This document shows positions 34,220-46,101 of a DNA stretch of 64,000 bases, one piece after another; the first letter of the stretch is position 1, and each line of letters opens with the position of its first letter. The position numbers and the translations under genes are program-made. The stretch is from Earliella scabrosa. Its lineage: Eukaryota > Basidiomycota > Agaricomycetes > Polyporales > Polyporaceae. The DNA lies in NCBI GenBank assembly GCA_022605405.1, contig JABYQQ010000002.1, positions 1,240,001-1,304,000 on the forward strand, in the 5' to 3' direction. The notes under the pieces are model-generated. The model did no database searches. It had not been told where the DNA came from and worked only from the letters and a program-made list of their open reading frames with translations.

Positions 34220-35268
34220 TTACCCTGCGGGCCAGAGACACTTGACCGCGAGGTGCGGCGCCCTCAAGAGTGGCCAGCGCTGCGGACCGAGGAAGAACAG
34301 AGTCAGTACCATGCAGACGCAGAAAAAGAAAGCAGAGTACACACGTGACGCGCCAGAGGCCAGTGGTGGCGACACAGTCGCCCTCTGTGTTCTGGGGGAA
34401 GCACGCCGCGCCGGCGGCGGACGCTTGCTGCGCCTGTCATTTGTCATGTCAAGAAGCAGTGAGCGAGCTGGGTACGGTCCGCGAGGCAAAGGGAAAGGGA
34501 CGCACGAGCGAGAGCCAGCAGAAGGAGAGTGTAGTGGCGCCGAAGTTCAGGAAGGCGAAGCGGCAGGTGCCAAAAGTGAGGGTCTGCGCGTGGTTCGGGC
34601 TAACGTCGAAGCTCGCCGCTGTCAGCAGGGGAACAGCAGTCAGCATTCGTATCCCGACGATGGCGTAGAGGGAACAAGCAGAAACGCAGTGCTCGAGGCA
34701 CGCGTTGCAAGGAAGCTTGGACAGAAGAATACTCACGGACAGAGCCGTTGAGGATCGTGACCGCGGCGACGATCGTGTTGCAGTCCTCGCTCGTGGGCGG
34801 GAGGGACGTCGGGTGCGAGCACGAGAACTGGCCTGCAGCGTGGCGAGTATACAGGAGTCAGGAGGCATCTCTGCGCGAAAAAGCGAGGGCGCACGCACAG
34901 AGCTCATTGCAGACATCGGTCGCCTGCGCAGCGAGGTTGCGGAACGCCGGGGCCGGGTCCTGCGCGGCGCAGGAGAAGGTCGTGACCTCCACCGACTTGC
35001 CGTTGACATCGACCGAGGACGTGCGGACGGCCTTCGCTCCGGGGCACGGCGACGCGGCGGCGTCACGGGCTGCAAGAAGAGACACAACGGTGCGTTAGTA
35101 TGCGCGGTTGCCAATAGAAGACGGGCAGCGAGTGTCAGATGGAGGAAGCGCGAGGACGCGAGTAGCGTCCGCGTGATCCATGGAGAAAGGAAAGCGGTAC
35201 GTACGCGTGAAGACGGCGTAGCTGCCCGCGGCGACGGCGAGGGAAACGAGCACGGCGGTGAACTTCAT
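34220..35268 (-). CDS. Secreted cysteine-containing protein (paralogue B)
   Basis: This is the shorter homologue of the gene at 29.6-31.1 kb, about 200 residues in six exons. It has a signal peptide (MKFTAVLVSLAVAAGSYAV) and an N-terminal part SPCPGAKAV...TFSCAAQD matching the two-Cys region of A. It then passes within about 24 residues to VCNELCQFSCSHPTSLPPTS, with no Thr-rich stalk. The C-terminal part has SEDCNTIVAAVTILNGSV, PNHAQTLTFGTCRFAFLN, LSFCWLSLAQ and EGDCVATTGLWRV. All introns lie at the same positions and phases as in A. The last exon is uncertain: the donor chosen (ACGTGT|GTACTC) gives an end KCLWPAG at 34220, and other donors give different tails. Function is unknown; wall-associated or effector-like roles are possible. 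Confidence 0.78.
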
Positions 35269-35452
35269 GGCTTCTGTCTGTTCTGGTGTATCAGTGTCGG
35301 GTGTCTCGATTGTGGTGGCGTATAAAGATCGAAGACGTACAAATGTGAGGGCTAGTCGACACGGACGATCGCGGATGGGAAGGTTGGAGGCTGTGAGGCT
35401 GAAGAGGACCTGGCGGGTGCTCTAAGTCGACGGTGGAAGCAGCCCGCGAGGG

Positions 35453-35459
35453 TTTTATA
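35453..35459 (-). promoter_or_regulatory. TATA box of secreted-protein gene B
   Basis: TATAAAA on the minus strand, 185 bases before the ATG at 35268. A second, weaker TTTATAC lies nearer, around 35316. Confidence 0.5.
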
Positions 35460-37989
35460 CCTGTCCCGGCTGCCCCGCCCTGGGATCTGGACGTGACAGC
35501 GCGATGGACGAACGTGTTACGTCCGTCCGGATGCGACGCGAGCGTTCAAGTCGGTTCTGTGAGCGGATAGTCCGACGTCCGGTGTTCGGTGTCGGGATTT
35601 GGGAGCTCGAAGCCGGTGCTGCGTACGCGACAACAAGAATAACACATAGCCGAGGATCTGGGAGGTGAAGGGGTGAGAATGGGGATGAATGTCCTGGACG
35701 GGGTACACGGACGGGCGAGACTGGGTGAGGTCCGGACTTTGCGGCATTAGCACAGAGGACGAGAAGGGTAGCTCAGGTACCGGCGGGGGATTGGCATCGT
35801 ATACGGGTACAATAGATTGGCCGCGGCTCGCCAGGAGTGATGATATGTCACGTCGTACGAGACCATGCATGCGGTGGAGTGCATTGGTATTCTGTGAATG
35901 CGGCAAAAGAAGGATCTGCACCCGCGAGGGCACAAGGGGTACCAATCGAACCCGGTTGTTGTGCCTACATCGAGTGTTGATTGGTAAGGAGGGGAGGACG
36001 CCACCCCGTGTCTTTGCAACAAACGATGGCTCGTAAAGCACATGGGCCGATGTTGGGTACGATTGTGTGATGAGCGATGAAGACACGAACTGTGAGCCGA
36101 ATGGAATTCGTGAGTAACCGTTTGACGATAGGCTATGTGATTGATCGGGATAGGCGACTAACGGCGACGCGAAACGGCCGTGAGGAGGATACTTGGCAGC
36201 GAATGAGCCTCGGAAGCGAAGACGGAGAGACTAGACATCGTCGTCGGCGAGGCGTGGGTGGAGGAAGCGCCTGTGATTGAACGGGGTGAGAGGAGAAGCA
36301 AGGAACAAGACGGCATGGGGACGACGGAGTTCGCATGGAACGAGGTAGAGGCAAGGTACGCGCTGGGACGTCTGCAGTAGCTGCTGATGCGTTTCAGAGG
36401 TCGGGCGAGGATGGTGGATGTCCGGATGTGTTCACAGCTCATGGAAGCTGTCTGCTTGATGGTCTTCTCGTGCGTATCGTAGAACCGGGGATAGGAGGAT
36501 GATGAATCAAACATAGGACAGTACGCGCCGGGTTGAGCGTACCGGGTCACACGTCGCTAGCGCCGACGTCTCGACACACATCGAAGGGAGGCGGATGAGA
36601 TGGAGATGAACGACGAGGTCGGGGACCGGAGAGTCCTCCGGGACAGGTCGCGACGTACAACGCCCGCAGGCACAGCAATTGATTCGTCGGAAGGGGATGG
36701 ACGTCGGCCACCCACGTCCTTCGCGGAACACGTATAAGTGATATATTCTGACCCCCCGGGGGGAGGAAGACGTACCGTATGCGAAAAGGGGCCTGAACAC
36801 ACGCTTCTTGACGTCCGTATCAGCGGCTGGGTTGTATTCCTGGACTGGGCGACTCGGCACTGAACCAGTTCAAGGCAGCGAGAAGCAGCCCGCGTTATGG
36901 CCGCATTCCTCTATAACGGTTTTGGACTCGTATTGGCATTGGATGGAGGGGGTACCGACGGTAGAGTTTTGAGGAGGGCTGAGGAACGAGCCCAGACTAC
37001 ACAAGAGATCAGTAAATGACAGAAGCCTCTGGTCGGGGCGAAGTCGCCCGTGCAGAGGAGGTCCATGTTTGGGATATGATTCTCACATTCCAAGAGGGAA
37101 TACAGGAATAGGGATGAAAGCTGAGGATGTCGATGAAGGGGTGACTATGCCTGAAGCGTGGAATATGCGAGAGGAGGAGACACTTGCCTGATTCGACGAC
37201 CAGTCTCAGGCGAGACGATCATTGTGAGCGGGCACAAGAATGCAAGGGATGGAGATGACGGTGAGAGACGTCATGGATGCAGAATGCAGCGCGCGCGGCC
37301 ATCTCAAGCCTCTTTGACGCGACAAGAAGGGCGACTGCTCCCGCGTTGGCATCGTCAACGTTGCGCTTGAAGTCGGGGACGATATGATATCAGGATGAGC
37401 GACGTGATGCGCAACAGGTCATCAGGCGGGTTCAGCTCACTCTCCGAGGCAATTGGGCACACGGAGGGCAGCTAGCTCTGGGTGAAGAGTCGCACAAAGG
37501 AATGGAGTCCTAACAGCACCGTCATGCACCCAGTCGCCCATAAACAAAGCCCTTCGTCCGTCTGCTTCAAGCAGTCTCGCACCTTCCTTCGTTAGCCCGG
37601 TCCGAGAGAGCTACGGGGCGGATCCAAGAGGACAGGGAATGGTCGTGTTGCAGCACGGCGAGCGCGAGGTGGACGACGATGAAGACGGCGCCGGGCAAGC
37701 GTTGAGCGAGCGTTGGGGGTGGCTGCCGGAAATGGACGCTCGGCCGAAGATGCCGCGTGGGCGGTCACGGGACACAAAGCCCGGAAATGGCCGAGTCGGA
37801 GTATGGAGAGCGTCCGTTTGGATGTTCAAGAGTTTGACCTCACCCGTGTCCGACACCGTCCCCATCCTCCGCGTCCGTCCCCGCGTCGCGCTCCCCGGGC
37901 CCACAAAGATCGACTCCGTCCGCGTCGCCACTCCCCCCGACGCGTCTCGCTGCCTCTCGGTCTTCAAAACACCCTCTCTCTGATCCGTC
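35460..37989. other. Gene-poor interval upstream of the casein kinase gene
   Basis: About 2.5 kb. Several open frames occur (the longest on the minus strand at 35517-36086) but none has a recognisable motif or a splice chain. The last 300 bases are pyrimidine- and GC-rich and probably form the promoter and leader of the kinase gene. Confidence 0.45.
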
Positions 37990-39438
37990 ATGGACCCCTT
38001 CACTTTTGGTGGCAAGTATAGGCTCGAGGAGGAGATAGCCATCGGTGGTTGTGGTATGTACTTCTCTGCCACGCCCATTCTCCGCCCGCTGACTGTATGC
38101 GCCACACCAGGAACCGTCTTCCAAGGCGTACATACCGTCGCTGGCAAGGAAGTCGCCATCAAGCTCGAGCCTGCTATAGCCAAGTCTTCCCCCCTGAAGC
38201 AGGAAAGCAAGATCTACAAGACCCTCATGGGCGGCCCTGGCGTTCCATGGATCAACTGGTCTGGAAAGCAGGGCGACTACAACGTCATGGTCATCGACCT
38301 CCTAGGTCCCTCTCTCGAGGACCTCTTCCGGATGTGCAACAGGCACTTCTCCCTCAAGACGATTCTCATGCTCGCAGATCAGTTGGTAAGTGCCCACATC
38401 CCCTTTCACAATCGGGGCGCGCGGGAGAGGGCTGGGAAGCATGCTTTGTTGAGGACGCAACCACCGAGCGACGACACTCACCCCACGGCGTCTCTAACGC
38501 TCACCGTGTCCGAATTGGGCCACCTTTGCTCACCACGATTCTCACACGTTCGTTCCGTTGCTCTCTTCCTCTCTCCCGCTCTCCGCTGGAATGCAATGTT
38601 CTTCGAGTGTTTTCGCGCCACCCGTTGCGTCCGGCGCGACACTTTGCATGCACGCTAAACCTTAGCCACCCGCGCCCTTCCCGGTATCTGTGTTCTCAGC
38701 CTTCTCACTGACATCATCTGCCGGCAGATCACCCGGATCGAGTACATCCACTCAAGGGACCTCGTTCATCGTGACATCAAGCCCGCCAACTTTGTCGTGC
38801 CCAAGCGTGAAGAGTCGGGTCGTGCGGACTATGTCGTCAACGTCATCGACTTCGGGTTGGCAAAGAAGTTCCGTGACCCTCGAACGGGCGCGCACATCCC
38901 GTACCACCAGGATGACCACCACGGTGTCGGCACCTGTCTCTTCGCTGCCATCAACACCCATCTCGGCATCGAATGTTCGCGTCGTGACGATCTCGAGGCA
39001 CTCGCATACATGCTCATCTACTTCCTGCGTGGTACGCTCCCTTGGAGGAAGATCAAGGGCTCCACCGTCAGCGAAACGTGGGACTTGATCCGCGACAAGA
39101 AGCTCGAGACGGAAGCCGTCCTCACCGTCGGCCTTCCACCAGAGTTCGACATCTTCTACAAGTACGTGCGTGGGCTCGAGTTCGACGACCTGCCGGACTA
39201 CGAAGGCCTACGTGCGCTCTTCCGCGGTCTTGCGGATCGCCAAGGCATCGAGTACGACGGCGTATTCGACTGGTGTGTGGCTCGCCCGGGGGAGAGCAGC
39301 CGTGACAGTCCGGATGGGCCTGCCCGGAAAAGGAAGCGCGTCTGCAGGAGCTGTTCGGCATGCCAAGCTGCGGCAGAGCGTGCTGCTGCTGCCAATGCAA
39401 CGAAGGCTGCGGCAGCGGCGAAGCGTGGACGAGCATGA
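37990..39438 (+). CDS. Divergent casein kinase 1-type protein kinase
   Basis: This Ser/Thr kinase belongs to the CK1 group. Three exons give about 345 residues. The core is clear: KEVAIKLEP (ATP-site Lys), LKQESKIYKTLMGGPGVPWI, DYNVMVIDLLGPSLEDLF, SLKTILMLADQL joined to ITRIEYIHSRDLVHRDIKPAN, VIDFGLAKKFRD, and THLGIECSRRDDLEALAYML. Departures from normal CK1 are clear. The glycine loop reads EEIAIGGCGTVFQG instead of IGSGSFG, so the first Gly is missing. HRDIKPANF replaces HRDIKPDNF. The segment before THLG reads GVGTCLFAAIN rather than the usual TARYASIN. The C-terminal tail has KRKRVCRSCSACQ, then an Ala-rich end. Catalytic Lys, HRD Asp and DFG are present, so activity is likely. Intron 2 (about 38385-38727) is unusually long. 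Confidence 0.92.
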
Positions 39439-40754
39439 TGCTCGTGGAGGTGTGTGGGTGTATGTGGTCCCTTGAAGTTTAGGACGTGAGTGATCGTTTT
39501 CATTTCCGTCCTTCGCTGGGCTGTGGGCTGACTTCTCTTGGCTTGCGGGGTATGCAGCAGGCTTGTAAGCCATGTTTGAGTCGCGCCGCGCGGCAAGGCG
39601 AGGGACTGAAGATGGCGTCCCGCATGTGTCCCCACTGTATATGCTTGGACCTCGGACCGTTATGATCGCGGGGCGCCATCGCTCGGATCTCGATATTATT
39701 CTATGACGACGAACGAAGAAGACGCTGTACGCTCCCGAAGCGCAGCGGACATGGGGTAGGACTCGCCCGGCGGTCACCTCCGATCCTCGTGTCGGCGTGA
39801 CCCTGCTTTGGCTGCCAGCTCTGGATCACATTCGGAGCGTGGGCAGTCTGGCAACATGTTGGGCGGGTCGGTGTGGCGACCGTGTATATATTTTTGAGCC
39901 GTGGTGAGTGCACGCTGCGCCAACGCTTCGCTGACTTGCATGCTGATGTCATGCTCTTACCATGCAGGATCAGCCCACCACCCCTCGGTCCCTCCGCCCC
40001 CGCCGCGACTCGATTCGCTCTCCATACGTGGATGCTGGAGAGATGTGCTTGTTGCCGCTGTTGTGCGAGTAAGTTACGAAGTATGTATGTATAGTATGGT
40101 ATTGTGTGCGTAGCCCCTCCCCACTGTCAGACTCGACTCGAGCCCTGGCATCCCCTCCCGCTCTCCGCTATCCTCCCTCTCCGCTCCCTTGCGCGCCTGT
40201 GTGCTCTAGCCCCGAGTGCCAGTCGCTATTAATCTCCCGACCGCACCACTTCCCTTGCCCTCCACCTCCCAACCACCGCACCGCATCCTCCTCCATCTCC
40301 GCGCCCCCCTTCCTCGTGCCCGTCGATTGTCCGTATCCTATCTATGCCGTTCGTCTATGCCCGCAGCGCACCCCCACATCCCCCCAGCCCAATGCCCATG
40401 ACGCATATGCCCCCCAATCCCTGTCCCCCCACCCCTTCCCTCATCACTGTCCTTCACACGGACGGCGCTCGTCTATGGTTTATTATATGCATATGCGTCT
40501 ATGGCCTCCCCTCGTTTAGGTTATCTGTACAGTAGTCCGTGTACATAGTGGGTTCTCTGGATGAACGGCTTCTCATTTGCGTTACCTCTTTCTGTCTGCT
40601 CGAGCGTATGTTCTTCGGACTTGAACTTCAAGCTTCAGGCATCAAGCGAATGAAGTTGGAACGAATGCAACATCTTCAATCCGATGCGACCGGAGGTGAG
40701 GCATGGATGCTAAGTACTAAGTATTAGTACCACTTACTCACTACGCTCGTCAAT
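39439..40754. other. Intergenic region with a C-rich pyrimidine tract
   Basis: About 1.3 kb. The stretch 40110-40450 is strongly C/T-rich on the plus strand and gives Pro/Ser-rich open frames in several frames at once, which is the mark of composition and not of coding. No gene was recognised. Confidence 0.5.
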
Positions 40755-41072
40755 TCAAGTACTCCCAGTCCTTCGTCTGACCAGCTCGAAGTCGAGGAAG
40801 ATCTCACATGCGACTAGATAGTGAGTAGTCCTCTCGCTAAACCCTACGAAAACCGGGTCATCACGGTCGGAACTTGCGGATGAACCTTCCACACCAGGAC
40901 GATAAAGGGATGGCAGCGTGTGATACGAGTCATCCTTGCACACGCACTGGCACTTTCGATCACGATGAAGGCAATAGTATCCCTCCGCAGAGAGCTCGTA
41001 GGCAGGAAGTGTAGTAGAGGGAAGACAGGGTGGATGAAGTCGTCGATCGTACACTGCCACTGGCATCCACAC
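40755..41072 (-). pseudogene. Decayed fragment of a FunK1 kinase gene
   Basis: A minus-strand frame reads LPAYELSAEGYYCLHRD, then CVCKDDSYHTLPSL and later HYLVACEIFLDFELV. The intact FunK1 gene 2.5 kb away has PLPAYELSAEEDRLHHD, CVCEDHLSHALPPV and DYLTAKHIYLAFGMV in the same order and spacing. The fragment lacks the N-terminal part and the kinase motifs and is out of frame on either side. It is therefore a partial duplication in decay, or a remnant of a former neighbour gene. Confidence 0.72.
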
Positions 41073-41464
41073 GAGTACGAGTCCACTGCACTGAGGGGAC
41101 TAGCGGTCGATGTCGTGTTACTTTCAATCAATTCATTTAAGATGAACAACCTGCCTAAGGGGTAACTCAGACCGTAGGCGGAAGAAACACGATATGTACA
41201 ACGTCACCGGTCACAAGCGTGCAAACATCCGTGGCAGTGACAGTGCGCTCAGCGACCACAGAGTCGGCCCGGATGTTGAACGTTGAGCGCTGAGCTCCAA
41301 GGTCAATCGTCCCAACTGAGAAGTCCCCCAGAGTGGCACTGTATAAGTGATTCACAGCGAGTCTACATCACTACTATCGCACAACATGGGCATGAAGAAC
41401 AATGATACATAGGCAATAAGGATACAGCAAGAGCGTGCAAGGAACCAAGGTGGAGGAATACAGG

Positions 41465-44400
41465 TTATTTACGACGAGTACGTCTCTTGCCCGCCGCGGC
41501 GCTGGACGCGTTCTTCGCAGCTTCCTTCCCACTGCTCTGTTGACGAGATCGTGCATTGAGGCGCGTATTTGCCCTCGTCGTCCTCCCATTCCCACGTACA
41601 CGCGAAGCAACCCCGCTGTCTGCCCGGGTCGCGTTCGTGTCCGGTGTCGCTGCTTGCTTGATCGAGGCGCGCGTCTGGCTGCGAGTCATCCGGCGAGGAA
41701 TGTCGACAGGGAGAGCGGTGGAGGGAGCGGGTTCCACATCCTCACGAGGTGCTGCAGCGGTAGCATTTGCCGCACTTCGACTGCGTGTGACGCGCCCACT
41801 CTGAGTGGATGGGCCGGCGAGGGGAACCGGTGTTCGAGCCGGCTCGCGACGTGGTCTCTTCGCGGGCTTGCGCGCAATGGGGGCATCTTGCGCCGGTGGA
41901 TGTTGATCAAGCGGTGGGACCGAAGCTTGCTGCGGGACTGCGGCCTGATCAGAGGTTTGAGGCTGCTCTGGGGGAGGATCCGACTGAGGAGGCAAATCCA
42001 CCGCGTCCGTAACGCTCCGATCGTCGATCACGTCGTTGGGAGGCCAAGTGAGGTCAGTGGAGGAAAAGTAGCTGAAAAAGAGCTCGCGAATGGCGACGTG
42101 ATTTGCAAGAGCCTTGACATCCTGGTACATCTTCGCGGTCGCCGGCTCTCGAGGCGGCGGCTTTTTGGCCGCGCCCGCGCGGACGGGCACAGGCATGCGC
42201 TCCATGCCTTCGAATAGGGTGTGGAGCATTGCTAACGTTCCCTGGTTGCTCGTGCCGAATTGTGGCCTGTGCCGGTCAGGCGTCTTCGGGCCCCCTTGCG
42301 AGCTCTTCTCCCAGGCAGCGACAACGTAGCGGGAGTGGAAGATCTCCAGGAGCTGAGTGATCAATCCGTTCAGCGGATGCTCTTCCTTCTCGTTGCCGCG
42401 CGCAGAGAAGAATATCACAGGTGTTGATCCATCGGTGAGAGTACTTCCGTCGACAACTGAGCTGCGCTTGGCGTGTGGGCAGGTCACCTTGTTCGTCGCA
42501 CCGTTAACGCAGTAGCCTTCGAAATAGTCGTGATTGAAGGGTTTGATCGTTAGAAGGGTGGAGTTCATGCGTCGGACCGCGCCGTAAACCAGGACGTGGA
42601 GGAATGCTTCAAGTTCGTCAGCGATGGTCGGTGGCAAAGTAGGGTCGGAGAGGAGATAAGCGGACATGAAATGCCATGTTGCCTGAACCCATGTCAGATC
42701 ACGCAAGGCAGACGCGCAGAGTAGACAGGAGACGTACCGTCCGCTCAGGTTGCAATATGATCTTCACATCAGTATGCTTCGCAAGCTCCCAGTCGCTCAG
42801 CACGCCCTGCCAATTGACAGAGTATCCTTCCTCCAGTTGTTGGACGACAATCCGGATGAGGATGTTTCCGGCGCTGATGTCGCGGTGCATGTACTTGCAT
42901 TTGAGGTACGCTTCCTCATGTGCTGTGTTCGAGTCATCAGTGCAAGGCTCTCGAAACGATGCAGAATCGACGCCCACCAACGATGCATTCGAGCACTATT
43001 TGAACCAGCTGCTGGCTGCTCGTGAACTCCGTGAACGGCAAGCAGATGTCCCGCATGACGGTGCGTGAATGGACCAGGTGCCGTAAGCCAGTGCCTTGGA
43101 TCCGCCGATCCTCAGCCGCGACATCGTCAGCGGTACGCTTCTTCCCGCGCGTCGCTTCGCTCTTCAAGTTCACGGCCGGCACAACAACGGTGCCATCGCC
43201 CGTGGGGACAGATACGCCTGCTCTAGGTTGGGCAGCCACCTTCGACCGTACTGTTTTGCCTTCAAGCTCGCTCGGCGCCGAAACCGGGTACCGACGAAGA
43301 AACGCGGTCGCCGCCTCGCTGCCTGTCACCGTCGGGTCTTCGGTCGCGACCCGTTGCCATGTCGGGATATCGGGCTCAAACGGCGAGCCTGGTTCGACAT
43401 GCTTGCACCCGGTGTTAGGTGAGTAGTGCGATGTCTCCGTCTCCTGTGGCGTCCCGTCCTCATAGCAGACGTCTTCGTAGTTAATGACCTGGGGAACGTA
43501 CGGGACGTCATTGGCGTTGAGCTCGGAGAGGATCGCGCCTTCCGCCGGCACTCCCTCGTAGTGCGGCCTCCACGCGTCCTTGAGAAACACGAGCCGCTGC
43601 GTCCTCCACTCGAGCGCGATGTAACCACGGGTTCCCCGCCCGACCATCCCAAACGCGAGGTAAATGTGTTTCGCAGTCAGGTAATCCTCCCCGCGTATCC
43701 TGATCCTGTATCGAGGGAAGCCTTCGACCAGCGTGTCACGGTACATCCGTCGGATGATGTCCCACACGGGGACGACAGGGGGCAGCGCGTGCGACAAGTG
43801 GTCCTCGCAGACGCACGTCGGATCGTGGTGGAGGCGATCTTCCTCCGCAGAGAGCTCGTAAGCCGGAAGGGGAGCGGAGGGGTCGAGGAAGACGGGATGG
43901 ACGGGCTTGGTGATCGGACCCTCCTCGTGGTTGAGATCGTTGCCGCAGTCCTCCGCCAGCTCGTTCATGCGTTGCCACCCGCATGAATTCTTCGGGAGGG
44001 GGACGACAGTCAAGTCGTAGCCCTTCTGTTCGAGCGTGAATCTCGAGAATACATATAGAACCTCGAGGAGCGCCTTCGTCCCCGCCGGGCTGCGGACGTA
44101 GTTGATCGCCTCGGTGACGATGACGCCGGATCTGTCCCAGCGCATCGCCCGGAAGCACTCGCCGTTGATGAAGAGGTGATACATCGCTGTCCGGTGTTGG
44201 TAGGCGAAGTTGTGCTCGTTGTACGACATCACCTGCCCGCGCACGGCCTTGCGTGTCAGCACATCGGTATCCGGGTCGTGGGTAGGAACGTCGTCATAGG
44301 GGTCGTTCTTCGCTTTGCCGCGCTTCAGTTCCGCGCCCATACGCTGTAGCGCCCAGTTCGGGACGTCTGGGACGACGTTGTCGCGGTCTTCGAGTGCGAT

Positions 44401-44934
44401 GAACGCACCGTCGATCTTGTATTTGTCCGAGTCCGTCTTCTCGTGCTTGTTCTCTGACAGGTGAAGGAAGTGGCCGGGACAGAGCTCGTGTTGTTGGTCA
44501 ACGCGTAGCTGTGGAGACATCAATGACGCTGACGGAGACGAGATGGTTAGGACACATACCCAAGCTTCCGAGTACTCCTTCTCAGTTAGCTCCTTGGGCT
44601 TGCGCGCAGCCTCCACGTCCCCACCCTTCTCAACCAATATCGGCAGCATACCCAGCTGCTGGTTGAACGTGAACCAGACGTCGAGGACGCGGCGTTTGGA
44701 TGTGGGGTTCGCGTCGAACTCGTCGACAAGGCTGCCCAACACGTCGGTCTTGTACTGAGCGTACCGCATGAGTATCGTGCAGTCGGGGCAGTCTTTGATC
44801 ATGTTGCCTCGCTTCTCGACGGCGGTGGCCCGTATCTGGATGTTCGGTAGGCGACTAGGGTCCACCGGCTTGAACCTGTCGACGTTGACAGGGGTGCCCT
44901 GCAAGGTCGACTCGGTCATCCTGTGTGGACCCAT
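41465..44934 (-). CDS. FunK1 fungal-type protein kinase
   Basis: This is a member of the FunK1 kinase family expanded in mushroom-forming fungi. Four exons give about 1,100 residues. The N-terminal half is the family's helical region (DVWFTFNQQLGML, EVLYVFSRFTLEQKGYD). The kinase part has YIALEWRTQRLVFLKDAWR with the expected ATP-site Lys. A long insert rich in Pro, Thr and charged residues follows. The catalytic loop KYMHRDISAGNIL, rebuilt across an intron, comes next, then GVLSDWELAK, where DWE replaces DFG as is usual in this family, and the helical WHFMSAYLLSDP with ADELEAFLHVLVYGAVR. The C-terminal 150 residues are Pro/Ala/Arg-rich with basic clusters (KPAKRPRREP, GKRRTRRK), suggesting nuclear location. 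Targets are unknown. A decayed partial copy lies just downstream. Confidence 0.93.
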
Positions 44935-45644
44935 GGTGGAGAGGAAGAAAGAGAGAGCTCACCTGACAAGCGCGCAAACGGACCGCTTTTGTATGCGGGG
45001 AGATGGTTAGAGGTGCTGGAACCTGTGGTCAGCACACGTGGCTTGGCCGGCCGGTGCAAAGCCGCAAACCGGTTGGCCTGCAAAGTAACAATTACTCACC
45101 AGCTCAATTGCGCCAAATTGGGAGGACAATGAGGTCTGGGTTCACGATCGTGCGTGAGTGGCTCAGCTAAGCGGTGTTGAACCGGTCAATGCGTACTAAG
45201 TAGTGGATATCTGACCGTAGCAGCGGATGAGTGAGCTCATAAGAAGATTATTACATAACAATAGTCGTATCTGCACCTATAGAGAGCAATGAAGCTCCGC
45301 TAGTTGACGACCTTTCGTCACGGCGAGCTCGTGGAAAGTGGTGGTGCAAAACGAACAGTAAACAGTCACGCCGTGTCACAGCCACGCAATCCCGGCACGG
45401 ATCTAGCGCCCATTGACAACTTCAAGCGCCGCCATGACATTACTACTAATGAATCGACTACTCAAAGGTATCTGTGTAGGCATTGAAGGCTAGTTATGTA
45501 CAATAATCCACTGCAACCCTCACAGCCGGGCGATTAACCCCTTGCAGTATGAACCCGCTTTGCGCCTCATCGAGTCCGAGTCCCTAGGTCCTCCCTGGGA
45601 TAACGACTCGGAGAAGCAGTTCCAGATGCTGTCTCAGGCTGAAA
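44935..45644. other. Intergenic region
   Basis: About 700 bases between the FunK1 start and the end of the split DUF6533 gene, both on the minus strand. It should include the FunK1 promoter. No gene, repeat or clear core promoter was recognised. Confidence 0.5.
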
Positions 45645-46077
45645 TTAGCAGCCTGACTGCTGCTCAGAGTCACCTCGAACAATGGCGGTGCCGCGATCGT
45701 CGATGCTGGACGCGCCTAACGAACCGATCGCGCGCGCGAAGAAGAGCGTGCCGCGTCCCGTCTGAGTCGCTATTGTGCCTAGCGTCGAGTTGTGGTTCCG
45801 ATTCCGGTGGTCGACCGCTTGCAGATCAAGCATGAAGCGTGAGATCAAGATAGCCGTCAACCTGTGACAGGACGGTCGACGACCACGATACGTTCAATCA
45901 CTGTCTGCGGAGGGAAGTCACGAAGACCACTCACGGTTCCGCGAAGAGGACGAGGTAGCTCATCGAGTAGTATGAGCTGCTCGTTATCTGTGAGAGTTAC
46001 GTTGGCGTTGAGGATCGGCGCATTTAGGTCAATCGGGGTGGAACACTTGCGGAGAGCTCGGTCAGAACGAGGTCAAG

Positions 46078-46085
46078 AGTGTTTA
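46078..46085 (+). repeat. Left target-site duplication of the hAT-like element
   Basis: AGTGTTTA, identical to 47381-47388, directly outside the left inverted repeat. Confidence 0.88.
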
Positions 46086-46101
46086 TGGGGACTGGCAGCG
46101 C
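46086..46101 (+). repeat. Left terminal inverted repeat of the hAT-like element
   Basis: TGGGGACTGGCAGCGC; 15 of its 16 bases match the reverse complement of the right end exactly, and the sixteenth matches if the adjoining A of the duplication is counted. Confidence 0.85.

Noticed and set aside
34449..35114. 221-codon minus-strand open frame across introns of secreted paralogue B
   Set aside because: It reads through two introns conserved in position with paralogue A and loses the conserved Cys pattern in its middle.
35517..36086. 189-codon minus-strand open frame
   Set aside because: No recognisable domain, no signal peptide and no intron signals; it lies in a generally open GC-rich interval.
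40106..40519. Pro/Ser-rich plus-strand open frame
   Set aside because: Several frames are open at once because of a C/T-rich tract; no motif or start context.
45542..45835. Plus-strand open frame opposite the last exon of split DUF6533 gene I
   Set aside because: The minus strand matches the C-terminal tail of intact gene II (SRFMLDLQAVD against SRFMLNLQAVD), so this is a shadow.
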